From: Lysobacteraceae bacterium SCN 69-320 | Lineage (GTDB): Bacteria; Pseudomonadota; Gammaproteobacteria; Xanthomonadales; Rhodanobacteraceae | DNA: 64,000 nt | Assembly: GCA_001725155.1 (NCBI GenBank) | Contig: MEFP01000030.1 | Span: 682,001 to 746,000, forward strand | Direction: 5' to 3' | Shown here: one piece after another, positions 17,913-26,907 of the stretch | Position numbering within the stretch: position 1 is the stretch's first letter | Layout of the letters: each line of letters opens with the position of its first letter | Notes under the pieces: model-generated | What the model was told of the DNA's origin: nothing | The model's input: the letters and a program-made list of their open reading frames with translations, nothing else | Databases searched by the model: none | Translations under genes and position numbers: made by a program

Positions 17913-19256
17913 TCAGGCCGGATCGACCGGCGTATTGCCGCCGGTGAACTCGCTGGCCGACTGGCGCCGGCGTTCGCGCAGGTCCTCGCGCCAGCGGCGG
18001 AAATTGGCCAGTCCCGTCGCCGCGTAGATCGCCTTGAAAAGGTGCAGCCGGCGCATGACCGGACCGCTGTCGAACACGTCGCCGGCCAGCATCGAGATCA
18101 CGCCCTGCTCGACCTTGAGCACATTGCGCGGCGCCGCGAACAGGCTGCGCATGACCGGCGAATTGAAGCGATAGATGAACCAGGAGAACACGCGCACGCC
18201 GCGGCGTATGCGCTTCTCGAACGCCTGCTGCAGCTGCGCCTCGCGCTCGGGATTTTTCAGAATATCGGCTACCAGCGCGGCCGCATGCTTGCCGCTGTGC
18301 ATCGCGAGATAGACGCCCGAGGAAAACACCGGATCGACGAAGGCGAACGCGTCGCCGACCATGACGTAGCCGGGACCGCTCATGCTCTTGCAGGTATACG
18401 AGTAATTGCCGGTGACCCGCACCTCGCCGACGATTTCGGCGTCGGCCATGCGCTCGACCGCGCCGGGCATCAGCTTCAAGGTTTCCAGCAGGAACTCGCC
18501 GGTGCCTCCCTTGCGCCGTTTGAGGTATTCGGGAAAACAGACGCAGCCGATGCTCATGAGCCCGTCGGCCAGCGGGATGAACCAGCTCCAGCCGTAGTCG
18601 AAGCGGTAGATGCTGATGTTGCCGGCCTCGTCGCCGGGGCGCCGCGTGACGCCCTTGAAGTGGGCGAAGATCGCCGCGCTCTGATGGTTCTGGTTCTTGA
18701 CCTTGATCTTCAGCGCGTTGCCGAGCAGCGTGTCGCGGCCGCTGGCATCGACCAGATAGCGTGCGTGGATCGAGAGCTTGTCGCCGTGCCCGGTCGTGGC
18801 CTGCGCAACGCAGCTGCGGTCGGGGCGGATCTCCACCTTGTCGACCTTGACGCCTTCGCGCGCATCCACACCGTTGCGCTGCGCGTTGCGGAACAGGATC
18901 TGGTCGTAATCCTCGCGCTTGACCTGGAACGCATACGGCGGCGTCTTGCCCAGCGCACGGCCGAAATGATACGTGCGGTAGCTGTCGCCGACCTCGGGAA
19001 AATCGGCGCCGAGCTTGAGCATGCCGATGCCGCGAACCTCCTCGAGCACGCCGAGTTCTTCGAGGATCGGCATGTTCGCCGGCAGCAGCGATTCGCCGAT
19101 GTGGAAGCGCGGGTGGTGGTCCTTCTCCAGCTGCAGCACCTTGAGGCCGCGTCGCTGCAGCAGGGTCGCCGTCGTCGAACCGGCCGGTCCGCCGCCGACC
19201 ACGAGGACGTCGCAGTGGATCGGGCTGTCTGTCTGTTCGTCCATATCCCGATCCAT
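17913..19256 (-). CDS. FAD-dependent halogenase-like oxidoreductase of the pigment locus
   Basis: A 447-residue flavoprotein. It has the dinucleotide-binding GGGPAG (about 21-26), FHIGESLLPA (51-60) as in phenolic halogenases, Lys81 in MLKLGADF at the position of the halogenase catalytic Lys, and YGWSWFIP with WxWxIP at 223-228. DPVFSSG lies near the flavin. Flavin-dependent halogenases use reduced FAD, O2 and halide. Xanthomonadins are brominated, so a halogenase here makes sense, but relatives in aryl-polyene loci may instead be dehydrogenases or hydroxylases. A second start at 19244 gives MDEQTDS. It is divergent from the membrane-protein gene at 19341. Confidence 0.8.
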   Translation of the reverse strand: MDRDMDEQTDSPIHCDVLVVGGGPAGSTTATLLQRRGLKVLQLEKDHHPRFHIGESLLPANMPILEELGVLEEVRGIGMLKLGADFPEVGDSYRTYHFGRALGKTPPYAFQVKREDYDQILFRNAQRNGVDAREGVKVDKVEIRPDRSCVAQATTGHGDKLSIHARYLVDASGRDTLLGNALKIKVKNQNHQSAAIFAHFKGVTRRPGDEAGNISIYRFDYGWSWFIPLADGLMSIGCVCFPEYLKRRKGGTGEFLLETLKLMPGAVERMADAEIVGEVRVTGNYSYTCKSMSGPGYVMVGDAFAFVDPVFSSGVYLAMHSGKHAAALVADILKNPEREAQLQQAFEKRIRRGVRVFSWFIYRFNSPVMRSLFAAPRNVLKVEQGVISMLAGDVFDSGPVMRRLHLFKAIYAATGLANFRRWREDLRERRRQSASEFTGGNTPVDPA

Positions 19257-19340
19257 GTCCTGCCGTCGCCCCGGATGATTTGAGCGCCGTATCATAGCCG
19301 GCTTGCGCGCCGCTCCGGCCGCCTCCGCCGGCCTTTCCGC

Positions 19341-20054
19341 ATGAGTTCCGCCGCGCCTTCGCACCGCCTGCAACATCTGGCCCTGACCCTGCTGCTGCTG
19401 TATCCGCTGCTGCTGGTGGCGGCGTACTGGCACCAACAAAGCTGGCTGTCGGCGCTGGCCGCGCTGGACCTGATCAGCCTGCTGCTGCTGGGCGGCCTGT
19501 GGCGTGGCCGCGCGCTGGCCTGGGCCGCCTGGCTGGCTGCCGGCGCCGGCACCGCTGCGCTGCTGCGCCACGGCCAGGTCGAGATCGCCCTGCTGCTGGT
19601 GCCGGTCGCGATCAACGCCGGCATGGCCTGGTTCTTCGCCCGCACCCTGCCGACCGGCCGCCGGCCGCTGGTCGCGCGCGCCATCCTTGCGTTCGAAGGC
19701 GAACAGCGCCTGGCCCAGCCCGGTGTCGCCGCCTACGCGCGCGGCCTGACCTGGGCCTGGACCCTGCTGCTGGCTCTGCAGGCACTGCTGATGCTGGCCT
19801 GCGCAGTCCTTGCCCAGCCCGGCGGCATTGCCGCGCGACTGGACCTGTCGCTGCCGCTGGCGGTGCCCGAGCGCTGGGCGGTCTGGTATCTGCACCTCGG
19901 CGGTTTCGCCGTGATCGGGCTGTTCTCGGCCGCGGAATTCGCCTGGCGCCACTGGCAGCTGCGCCATCTGCCGCACGACGGCGCGCGCACCTATTTCGCC
20001 AAGATCGTGCGCAACTGGCGCCATGTGCTGCACGACGGCGCCGGCAGCGACTGA
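19341..20054 (+). CDS. Integral membrane protein of the aryl-polyene locus
   Basis: A 237-residue protein with about six membrane helices: four closely packed in residues 10-97, one at 135-160 and one at 183-205. A loop at 98-134 and a charged C-terminal tail are soluble. Membrane proteins of this type (COG4648-like, by recollection) recur in aryl-polyene clusters without an assigned reaction; a scaffold for the synthase or a transport role is possible. No catalytic motif was seen. It begins a plus-strand run continuing to 25764, after a 308-bp gap. Confidence 0.75.
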   Translation: MSSAAPSHRLQHLALTLLLLYPLLLVAAYWHQQSWLSALAALDLISLLLLGGLWRGRALAWAAWLAAGAGTAALLRHGQVEIALLLVPVAINAGMAWFFARTLPTGRRPLVARAILAFEGEQRLAQPGVAAYARGLTWAWTLLLALQALLMLACAVLAQPGGIAARLDLSLPLAVPERWAVWYLHLGGFAVIGLFSAAEFAWRHWQLRHLPHDGARTYFAKIVRNWRHVLHDGAGSD

Positions 20055-20363
20055 AAGCGCTCGATGTTGCAGAAATTGCGCGCAACGAGCGGCTGCGGCC
20101 CGACGATGACACCCCCGCCTGCCGCCGGCCGTTTCGGCATCCGCGAGGGGCATCCTGCAGAGAGAGGGCGGGGCGCGGCCGCTGGCCGGCTTGCCGCCAT
20201 CCGGCAAACCCGCGATGCTTGCGCCGCGCCGCACAGGGGCCGCGGCCGATGCCGTGGATCGCGGCGCGGCGGCTGCGGACATCCCGCCGCCGGGCGGAAC
20301 CGCGTCGCCGCGCGGTCGGCCGCTGCCCCGCCCGAGCTGGATCATTCGCCAAGGCGTTGCGTC
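20055..20363. other. 309-bp gap before the hotdog dehydratase gene
   Basis: An open frame in phase with the following gene begins at ATG 20064, but its first 100 codons are Arg/Ala/Gly-rich and unlike any family member, so I treat the stretch as non-coding. No terminator or clear promoter was found. AAGG at 20351-20354 may be the ribosome binding site for the GTG start at 20364. Confidence 0.45.
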
Positions 20364-20648
20364 GTGCATCACGAAGATTTCTGTATCCCGGCCGGGCATC
20401 CGAGTCTGGCCGGTCATTTCCCGGGCAATCCGGTGGTTCCCGGCGTGGTCGTGCTCGAGCAGGTCGCCGCCGCGCTGCAGCGTCACCAGGGCCGGCAGAT
20501 CGCCGGTTTCCGCCAGGTGAAGTTCGTCGCGCCGCTGCTGCCGCAGCAGACCGCCGCGCTGGAGCTCGACGTTGCCGACAGCCGCGTGCGTTTCCGCGTA
20601 CTGCGCGACGGCGAACTGATCGCCAGCGGCGAGGCGAGCAGCGCATGA
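20364..20648 (+). CDS. FabZ/ApeI-like hotdog 3-hydroxyacyl-ACP dehydratase
   Basis: A single hotdog domain of 94 residues if translated from GTG 20364. The active-site loop is AGHFPGNPVVPGVVVLEQ, where His and the FPGNP-PG pattern match FabZ and ApeI-type dehydratases. A central strand, FRQVKFVAPLLPQ, follows. In the aryl-polyene pathway such a protein removes water from the 3-hydroxyacyl-ACP to give each new trans double bond. There is no in-frame ATG near the domain start; the only ATG lies 100 codons upstream in unlikely sequence, so the start is uncertain. Its TGA overlaps the next ATG (ATGA at 20645-20648), indicating coupling with the acyltransferase. Confidence 0.8.
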   Translation: MHHEDFCIPAGHPSLAGHFPGNPVVPGVVVLEQVAAALQRHQGRQIAGFRQVKFVAPLLPQQTAALELDVADSRVRFRVLRDGELIASGEASSA

Positions 20649-21592
20649 GCAACCCGCACTGGACCGACCGCCCCGAAGGCGGCGGTCGTTTCGCGATCTG
20701 GCTGATCCGCTCGATCGCGCTGTACGGCGGCCGCCCGTTCGCGCGGCTGTTCCTGTACCCGATCACCTTGTATTTCTACCTGCGCCGCCGGCCCGAGCGC
20801 GAGGCGTCGCGCGCGTTCCTGAGCCGCGTGCTCGGCCGGCCGGCCGGCGCCTTCGACGTGATGCGGCACATCCACCGCTTCGCCGGCGTCATTCTCGACC
20901 GCGTATTCCTGCTCGCGCGCGACGACGCGCGCCAGTTCCAGCTCGAGATACACGGCCTGGACCTGCTGCTGGACACCTACCGCCAGGGCCGCGGCATGCT
21001 GCTGCTGGGCTCGCACCTGGGCAGCTTCGAGATCCTGCGCGTGCTCGCGCGCGAGCGGCCCGAGGTCAAGCTCAAGGTCGTGCTCGACAAGTCGCAGACG
21101 CCGGCCATCACCGAGCTGCTGCACGCATTGAACCCGGCCATCGGCAGCAGCGTCATCGACGCGTCCGAAGGCGGCACGGCCATCGTGCTCGGCATCAAGG
21201 AAGCCGTGGAACAGGGCGCCGTCGTCGCGCTGCTCGGCGACCGCGCGCGGCTGCAGGAGCCGACGCGGCAGGCGCCGCTCCTCGGCGAGTCCGCGCCGCT
21301 GCCGGTCGCGCCGTATCTGATCGCGTCGGTGCTGGATACGCCGGTACTGCTGTGCTTCGGCCTGTACCGCGGCGGCAACCGCTATTCGCTGCATTTCGAA
21401 CGCTTCGCCGAGCGCATCGAGATTCCGCGCAGCGAACGCAACGTGCGCCTGGACGAGTGGCTTGCGCGCTACGCCGCGCGGCTGGAGCATCATGCGCGAC
21501 TGGATCCCTACAACTGGTTCAACTTCTATGATTTCTGGCACAGCGATCGCGTTGAGCCTGTTGTTGCCGCTGGCGAGCCGCGCCGCGCCTGA
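20645..21592 (+). CDS. LpxL/HtrB-like lysophospholipid acyltransferase
   Basis: A 315-residue membrane-associated acyltransferase. The catalytic HX4E motif is in GSHLGSFEILR (about residue 120), followed by a Rossmann-like VKLKVVLDK and ALLGDRARLQEPTRQAPLLG, the acceptor-site segment of the LpxL family. The hydrophobic N-terminus (about 15-40) should hold it at the inner membrane. In the aryl-polyene locus it is likely to transfer a polyene or fatty acyl group onto a lipid anchor (inference). It overlaps the dehydratase by 4 bp and the LolA-like gene by 65 bp, so these genes form one translational unit. Confidence 0.87.
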   Translation: MSNPHWTDRPEGGGRFAIWLIRSIALYGGRPFARLFLYPITLYFYLRRRPEREASRAFLSRVLGRPAGAFDVMRHIHRFAGVILDRVFLLARDDARQFQLEIHGLDLLLDTYRQGRGMLLLGSHLGSFEILRVLARERPEVKLKVVLDKSQTPAITELLHALNPAIGSSVIDASEGGTAIVLGIKEAVEQGAVVALLGDRARLQEPTRQAPLLGESAPLPVAPYLIASVLDTPVLLCFGLYRGGNRYSLHFERFAERIEIPRSERNVRLDEWLARYAARLEHHARLDPYNWFNFYDFWHSDRVEPVVAAGEPRRA

Positions 21593-22193
21593 GCCGGCCG
21601 ACTGCCGCACGGACTGCCCCTCGGCGCAGACCGTGCAGCTCGTCGAGGCGCTCAGGCGGCCGCTGCCCGCGGCGACCGGATACACCGAAGTGCGCTTCGT
21701 GCAGATGCTCGACGAACCGCTCGTGCTGCACGGCGATCTGACCTATTCGAGCGCCGACGCGCTCGGCAAGAGCGTCGTCAACCCTTACGAGGAAACCACC
21801 ACGATCGCCGACGGCCAGGTCGAGATCCGCCGCCCGGGCAAGCCGGTCAAGCGCTTCAGCCTCAAGCGCGCGCCGGCGCTGGCGGGCTTTCTCGAAAGCT
21901 TCAGCGCGACCCTGGCCGGCGACGCGCAGCGCCTCGCGCGCAGCTATGTGCTCAGCAGCGAAGGCGGTCCGGACGGCCAGTGGCAGCTGCGGTTGATGCC
22001 GCGTGATGCGGCCCTGGCCAAGCACGTGACGCGTGTGACGGTCAGCGGCGCGAAGACCACGCCGCTGTGCTTCGAGATCGAGGAGGCCGGCGGCGACAGC
22101 AGCATCCTGCTCGTCGACCGGCTGGCCAGCCGGCCGCTGCCGGCAGCGCCGCAGCGCGCCGAACTGCAGCAGCTCTGCCAGCACTCCTCGTGA
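21528..22193 (+). CDS. LolA-like periplasmic lipid carrier
   Basis: A 221-residue exported protein. It begins MISGTAIALSLLLPLAS, a signal peptide likely cut around residue 18. The remainder has the LolA-like beta-sheet pattern: FVQMLDEPLVLHGDLTYSS, then KSVVNPYEETTTIADGQVEI. LolA folds hold lipidated cargo in a hydrophobic cavity. Aryl-polyene loci commonly encode one, and it would ferry the pigment lipid to the outer membrane. The gene starts inside the acyltransferase gene, and its stop overlaps the exporter's GTG (GTGA at 22190-22193). Longer in-frame starts lie further inside the acyltransferase and lack a signal at the N-terminus. Confidence 0.82.
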   Translation: MISGTAIALSLLLPLASRAAPEPADCRTDCPSAQTVQLVEALRRPLPAATGYTEVRFVQMLDEPLVLHGDLTYSSADALGKSVVNPYEETTTIADGQVEIRRPGKPVKRFSLKRAPALAGFLESFSATLAGDAQRLARSYVLSSEGGPDGQWQLRLMPRDAALAKHVTRVTVSGAKTTPLCFEIEEAGGDSSILLVDRLASRPLPAAPQRAELQQLCQHSS

Positions 22194-24523
22194 GCGTCCG
22201 CGCCCGCGTCGCCCTGCTGGCCGTCTGGCTGGCGCTGCTGGCCGGCCTGCTGGCTTACGTGCTGTTCGCGCTGAAGGTGAGCACCGACCTGCGCAGCTTC
22301 ATGCCGCCGCCGCGCACGCCGGAACAGCGCCTGCTGCTCGACGAAATCGGCGAAGGACCGGGTTCGCGCCTGCTGCTGCTGGCGCTGGCCGGCGACGAGC
22401 CCGAGACCCTCGCCGAAATCAGCAAGGCGCTGATCCCGCAGATCCGCGCCGACCGCCGCTTCGTGCGCGCGCTCAACGGCGAAGACGACATCGGCGCGCT
22501 GGCCGAAGGCCTGCTGCCCTACCGCTACCTGCTGTCGCCGACGCTGGACAGCGCACAGTTCGACGCCCGCACCCTGCACAGCGAGCTGCAGCAGCGCGTG
22601 CAGGATCTGGGCTCGCCGGCAGCGGCCTGGCTCAAGCCGCTGCTCGCGTCCGATCCGACCCTGGAAACCCTGAAGCTGGCCGAGGCCTGGGCGCCGCCCG
22701 GCGAACCCGAGCGCTACGCCGACGTCTGGTTCACGCAGGACGGCAAGCAGGCGCTGCTGCTGGCCGAGACCGTCGCCGGCGGCTTCGATCCGGCCGCCCA
22801 GCGCGACGCGCAGGATGCGCTGAACCAGTATTTCCGCACGGCCGCCGGCGACAGCAAGGCGCAGCTCGTGCTCAGCGGTCCCGGCGTGTTCACCGTGCGC
22901 ATCAACGAGACCACGAGCGACGAAGCCAACTTCATCGGCATGTTCGACACCGTGGGTTTCGTCACCCTGCTGCTGCTCGCGTACCGCCGCCTGACCACGG
23001 TGTTCGCCGGCGCCCTGCCGCTGCTGACCGGCGGCCTGGCCGGCATGGCCGCGCTGGCGCTGTTCTTCGGCGGTGCGCACGGCATCACCCTGGCCTTCGG
23101 CTTCACCCTGATCGGCGTGGCACAGGACTATCCGATCCACCTGTTCAGCCATCTGCGCCGCGAACAGTCGCCGGCCGAGGTCGCACATCATCTGTGGCCG
23201 ACCCTGGTCACCGGCGTGGCCTCGACCTGCATCGCCTATCTCGCGTTCTTCGCCTCGGGCGTGGACGGGCTGGAACAGCTGGCCGTGTTCACCATAGTCG
23301 GCCTCGCGACCGCGGCGCTGACCACGCGCTTCGGCCTGGTCCATCTGCTCGGCCGCGAACCGTACGATGCGGCGCAGTCGAACTGGCTGGCCGCGCTGTG
23401 GCGCCGCCTCGCCGCATTGCCGCGGCCGAGCTGGCTCGCACCGCTGCTCGCACTGGGATCGGTCGTCGCGATGCTGCAGGCGCCCGGCGAGTTCTGGGAA
23501 AACAATCTCGCCGCACTGACACCGGCGCCGCCGGACCTGATCGCGCAGGATGCGCGGCTGCGCCGGGAGCTCGGCGCGCCGGACGTGCGCCATCTGCTGG
23601 TGATCGAAGGCAGCGATGCCGACGCCGTGCTGAGCGCGAGCGAAAAGCTGGAGCCGCACCTCGCGCGGCTGCAGCGCGACGGCGTGATCGCCGGCTACGA
23701 GCTGCCGTCGCGCTATCTGCCGAGCCTCGCGACGCAGCGCGCGCGCCAGGAACGACTGCCCGAGCCGGCCGCCCTGCAGGCTGCGCTCGACGAAGCTCAG
23801 CACGGCCTGCCGTTCAAGCCCGGCAGCTTCGACGCGTTTCAGCGCGACATCGCCGCAGCGCGCAGCCTGGCGCCGCTGACCGCCGAGCGCTTCTTCGCCT
23901 CGCCGCTGGGTCTGCGCCTGAAGGCGCAGCTGCAGCCGCGCGAAGGTCACTGGATCGGCCTGGTCAGCCTCGTCGGCGTCGCCGACACTTCGGCGCTGAT
24001 CCAGCTCGCGGCGCAGCCGGATGCACCCGCGCGCCTGCTCGACCTCAAGCACGCCTCCGAATCGCTGGTCGCGGCCTACCGCACGCGCGTGCTGTATTCG
24101 CTGGCCGTAGCTGCCGTGCTGCTGGTCGTCGTCGTCAGTCTCGCACTGCGCCGGCGCAGCCGCGTGCTGCGCGTGCTGCTGCCGATGGCGGTGACGACCC
24201 TGCTCATCCTCGCGGCGCTGCGCCTCGGGGGCGTGTCGCTGTCGCTGTTCCATCTGATCGCGCTGGTGCTCGCGGCCGGCCTGGGCCTGGACTACGCGCT
24301 GTTCTTCGAACATGTCGAGGACAACGAACTGGACCAGCGCCGCACCCTGCACGCGATCCTGGTCTGCAGCGCGAGCACCTTCCTCGTGTTCCTGCTGCTG
24401 GCCCTGTCCTCGCTGCCGGTACTGCGCGCGATCGGCACGACGGTCACCCTCGGCGTGATCTTCAACTTCGTGCTCGCGCTGCTGCTGACGCGCCCGCGCC
24501 AGGAGATCGCCGATGCTGGATAA
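22190..24523 (+). CDS. MMPL/RND-family exporter of the aryl-polyene locus
   Basis: A 777-residue membrane protein starting at GTG 22190. It has the RND/MMPL layout: one N-terminal helix, a large periplasmic loop (about 30-240), a block of helices (about 245-420) with GVAQDYPIHLFSHL, a second periplasmic loop and a final helix block with AAGLGLDYALFFEHVED. The two GxxxDY segments are internally duplicated positions linked to proton coupling. Similar exporters in aryl-polyene and xanthomonadin loci are thought to move the pigment lipid out of the inner membrane. The upstream LolA-like carrier would be its partner. The start is set by the GTGA overlap, and the 3' end overlaps the next gene by 11 bp. 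Confidence 0.88.
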   Translation: MSVRARVALLAVWLALLAGLLAYVLFALKVSTDLRSFMPPPRTPEQRLLLDEIGEGPGSRLLLLALAGDEPETLAEISKALIPQIRADRRFVRALNGEDDIGALAEGLLPYRYLLSPTLDSAQFDARTLHSELQQRVQDLGSPAAAWLKPLLASDPTLETLKLAEAWAPPGEPERYADVWFTQDGKQALLLAETVAGGFDPAAQRDAQDALNQYFRTAAGDSKAQLVLSGPGVFTVRINETTSDEANFIGMFDTVGFVTLLLLAYRRLTTVFAGALPLLTGGLAGMAALALFFGGAHGITLAFGFTLIGVAQDYPIHLFSHLRREQSPAEVAHHLWPTLVTGVASTCIAYLAFFASGVDGLEQLAVFTIVGLATAALTTRFGLVHLLGREPYDAAQSNWLAALWRRLAALPRPSWLAPLLALGSVVAMLQAPGEFWENNLAALTPAPPDLIAQDARLRRELGAPDVRHLLVIEGSDADAVLSASEKLEPHLARLQRDGVIAGYELPSRYLPSLATQRARQERLPEPAALQAALDEAQHGLPFKPGSFDAFQRDIAAARSLAPLTAERFFASPLGLRLKAQLQPREGHWIGLVSLVGVADTSALIQLAAQPDAPARLLDLKHASESLVAAYRTRVLYSLAVAAVLLVVVVSLALRRRSRVLRVLLPMAVTTLLILAALRLGGVSLSLFHLIALVLAAGLGLDYALFFEHVEDNELDQRRTLHAILVCSASTFLVFLLLALSSLPVLRAIGTTVTLGVIFNFVLALLLTRPRQEIADAG

Positions 24524-24944
24524 ATCGCAGTGGTCGGCGCTGATCCCGCACCAGGGCACGATGTGCCTGCTCGACACGGTCGTGGCCTGGGACGACGAAC
24601 GCATCCACGCGCGCACCGCCTCGCACGCGCGCAGCGACAACCCGCTGCGCGCGGACGGCCGCCTGCGCAGCCTGCATCTGTGCGAGTACGGTGCGCAGGC
24701 CATGGCCGTACACGGCGGCCTGCTCGCCCAGGCTGCCGGCGGCCGCGCGGCGCCGGGCCTGCTCGTCTCGCTGCGCGACGTCGAACTCACGCGCGCCTGC
24801 GTCGAGGACCTGGCCGGCGAACTCGACGTGCATGCCGAGCGCCTGCTCGCCGGCGCGCAGAGCTGGCAGTACGCGTTCCGCGTCGAGCATGCCGGCGTGC
24901 TGATCGCGCGCGGCCGTGCCGCGGTCATGGTGCAGTCCGCATGA
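24513..24944 (+). CDS. ApeP-like hotdog dehydratase
   Basis: A 143-residue protein with the family opening LIPHQGTMCLLDTVVAWDD (residues 10-28) and LHLCEYGAQAMAVHGGLLA (about 52-70), where the Glu and the IPH His are the likely catalytic pair. This is the second hotdog enzyme of the locus. In aryl-polyene systems two such proteins (ApeI and ApeP types) act together as a dehydratase. It overlaps the exporter by 11 bp and is followed after 88 bp by the ketoreductase. Confidence 0.82.
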   Translation: MLDKSQWSALIPHQGTMCLLDTVVAWDDERIHARTASHARSDNPLRADGRLRSLHLCEYGAQAMAVHGGLLAQAAGGRAAPGLLVSLRDVELTRACVEDLAGELDVHAERLLAGAQSWQYAFRVEHAGVLIARGRAAVMVQSA

Positions 24945-25032
24945 CAGCGGTACTCGATACCTCGCCTCGCCGCATCGGCTCGGCCAGCGAATCTTCCGAG
25001 CCGCGCAGACGGCTCTCGTCCGGAGCAGCCGC

Positions 25033-25764
25033 ATGACTTCAGCCCTCCCCCGCGCCCTCGTCACCGGCGGCAGCGGCGACATCGGCGGCGCGATCTGCGC
25101 CGAGCTCGCGCGCGGCGGCGCGCACGTGATCGTGCATGCGCACAGCGGCCTGGATCGCGCCGAAGCCGTGGCCGCGGCGATCCGCGCTCAGGGCGGCTCG
25201 GCCGAGGCGGTCGCCTTCGACCTCTGCGACGCGGCCGCGACGCGAGCGGCCGTGGACGCGCTGCTGGCCGCCGGCACGATCTCGATACTCGTGCACAACG
25301 CCGGCATCCACGACGATGCGCCGATGGCCGGCATGAGCGAGGCGCAGTGGCATCGCGTCGTCGACGTCTCGCTGCACGGCTTTTTCCACGTGACCCAGCC
25401 GCTGCTGCTGCCAATGGCGCGCCAGCGCCGCGGCCGCATCGTCGCGATCTCGTCGGTCGCAGCGCGCCTGGGCAACCGCGGCCAGACCAACTACGCTGCG
25501 GCCAAGGCCGGCCTGCACGGCGCCGTGAAGTCCCTCGCGCGCGAAATGGCCAGCCGCGGCATCACCGCCAATGTCGTCGCGCCCGGCGTCATCGCCGGCC
25601 GCCTTGCCGACGCCGCGTTCCCGGCCGAACAGATCAAGCAGATCGTGCCGATGGCGCGCGCAGGCCGACCGGAAGAGGTCGCGGCGCTCGTCGGCTTTCT
25701 CGCCAGCGACGCGGCCGGCTACGTCTCCGGCCAGGTCATCGGCGTCGACGGCGCAATGACTTAG
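25033..25764 (+). CDS. FabG-like 3-oxoacyl-ACP reductase
   Basis: A 243-residue short-chain dehydrogenase. It has the cofactor motif TGGSGDIG (about 10-17), HNAGIHD, the catalytic [10 protein letters not shown] with Ser and YAAAK, and the C-terminal [11 protein letters not shown]. It would reduce each 3-oxoacyl-ACP intermediate with NADPH before dehydration. ATG 25033 gives a canonical N-terminus; a longer in-frame start at 24916 adds 39 unusual residues and overlaps the dehydratase gene. It is the last gene of the first arm of the pigment locus. Confidence 0.88.
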   Translation: MTSALPRALVTGGSGDIGGAICAELARGGAHVIVHAHSGLDRAEAVAAAIRAQGGSAEAVAFDLCDAAATRAAVDALLAAGTISILVHNAGIHDDAPMAGMSEAQWHRVVDVSLHGFFHVTQPLLLPMARQRRGRIVAISSVAARLGNRGQTNYAAAKAGLHGAVKSLAREMASRGITANVVAPGVIAGRLADAAFPAEQIKQIVPMARAGRPEEVAALVGFLASDAAGYVSGQVIGVDGAMT

Positions 25765-25819
25765 CGGCGCGCGCCTTCGCCACGCCACCGCCACGATTTC
25801 CTTTTCCACGAGCACCGCC

Positions 25820-26164
25820 ATGACCGATCTGCCGAAATGCCCGCAATGCGCCTCCGAGTTCACCTATGTCGACGGCGACAACTACGTCTGCCCCGAATGC
25901 GCCCATGAATGGCCGACGGCGGCCGTCGCCGCCGCGGCGGAGGACAGCGCGCGCGTCGTGCGCGACGCGAACGGCAACCCGCTGGCCGACGGCGACAGCG
26001 TCGTCGTAATCAAGGACCTGAAGGTCAAGGGCGCCTCGTCGGTGGTCAAGGTCGGCACCAAGGTGCGCAACATCCGCCTCGTCGACGGCGACCACGACAT
26101 CGACTGCAAGATCGACGGCTTCGGCGCGATGCAGCTCAAGTCGGAGTTCGTGCGCAAGGCCTGA
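25820..26164 (+). CDS. yjdM: Zinc-ribbon protein YjdM (PhnA-like)
   Basis: A 114-residue protein with an N-terminal zinc ribbon ([25 protein letters not shown], described here as two CxxC pairs at about residues 8-11 and 28-31). A small beta domain follows with [23 protein letters not shown] and a C-terminal [10 protein letters not shown]. This is the complete YjdM/PhnA architecture. The old name phosphonoacetate hydrolase is not supported for this branch and the function is unknown. It stands alone with a short leader. Confidence 0.92.
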   Translation: MTDLPKCPQCASEFTYVDGDNYVCPECAHEWPTAAVAAAAEDSARVVRDANGNPLADGDSVVVIKDLKVKGASSVVKVGTKVRNIRLVDGDHDIDCKIDGFGAMQLKSEFVRKA

Positions 26165-26321
26165 CGCAGAATCGCGCCCGATTCCGTACTTCCTCGACGA
26201 GACCGAGACGGAACGGCGCGCAGTCACAAGCCCGCCCGCCGCGCCAGCCCCTGTTCGGAGCTGGAAGCCGGCGCCGTTCCCCCTCAGGCTCGCCGCCATC
26301 GTCGCCAACAGGGGGAAGTCC

Positions 26322-26822
26322 ATGCGCTACCGTCATTGCCTGATCGCCGCCGCCGCGCTCGTCGCCGGCGGCGCCCACGCCGAAATCGTCACCCTGGCGC
26401 GCACCACGCCGTACTCGGCACGCAGCGAGATCGCCAGCAACATCAAGAGCGAATGCCAGCTGACGACCCAGCTGCCGGCCTACATCGCCGAATACGCCGA
26501 GGAAAAGCACATCAAGACCGCTTTCGCCGAACAGGTCTCGCCCAGCGATCCGGGCCGCGTGCTCGTCGTGGAGATCGACGAAGCGGTGTCGCGCGGCAAC
26601 GCCTTCATCGGCCACCAGAAGTTCAGCCGCGCCAAGGGCACGCTGTACCAGGACGGCGAGGAAATCGGCAATTTCGTCGCCCAGCGCTATTCGATGGGCG
26701 GCGCCTTCGCCGGCTACAAGGGTTCGTGCTCGGTGCTCGGCCGCACGGTCAAGGCCATCGGCAAGGACGTCGCCGAATGGCTGGCCGCGCCGACCAGGGA
26801 CGCGCATCTCGGCGATCAATGA
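26322..26822 (+). CDS. Exported protein of unknown function
   Basis: A 166-residue protein with a signal peptide (about residues 1-20, ending GGAHA). The mature part has two cysteines (in KSECQLT and GSCSVLG) that may form a disulfide. It also contains VLVVEIDEAVSRGNAFIGHQ, resembling small outer-envelope lipoproteins such as DUF4410-type proteins, but without a lipobox. I do not recognise it with confidence. It lies between the yjdM and NADAR genes with gaps of 157 and 85 bp, so it is probably monocistronic. Confidence 0.7.
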   Translation: MRYRHCLIAAAALVAGGAHAEIVTLARTTPYSARSEIASNIKSECQLTTQLPAYIAEYAEEKHIKTAFAEQVSPSDPGRVLVVEIDEAVSRGNAFIGHQKFSRAKGTLYQDGEEIGNFVAQRYSMGGAFAGYKGSCSVLGRTVKAIGKDVAEWLAAPTRDAHLGDQ

Positions 26823-26907
26823 CGCCGCGCGAAACGGCAGCGGCTTCCACGGCCGCCGCCATGCTGTCACCCTGTCGCTCCCGCAGCGACATCGCAGCTC
26901 ATCGATC

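Noticed and set aside
20064-20363. Coding extension of the hotdog dehydratase to ATG 20064
   Set aside because: The 100 codons are low-complexity Arg/Ala/Gly sequence, unlike any hotdog N-terminus; kept only as an open question.
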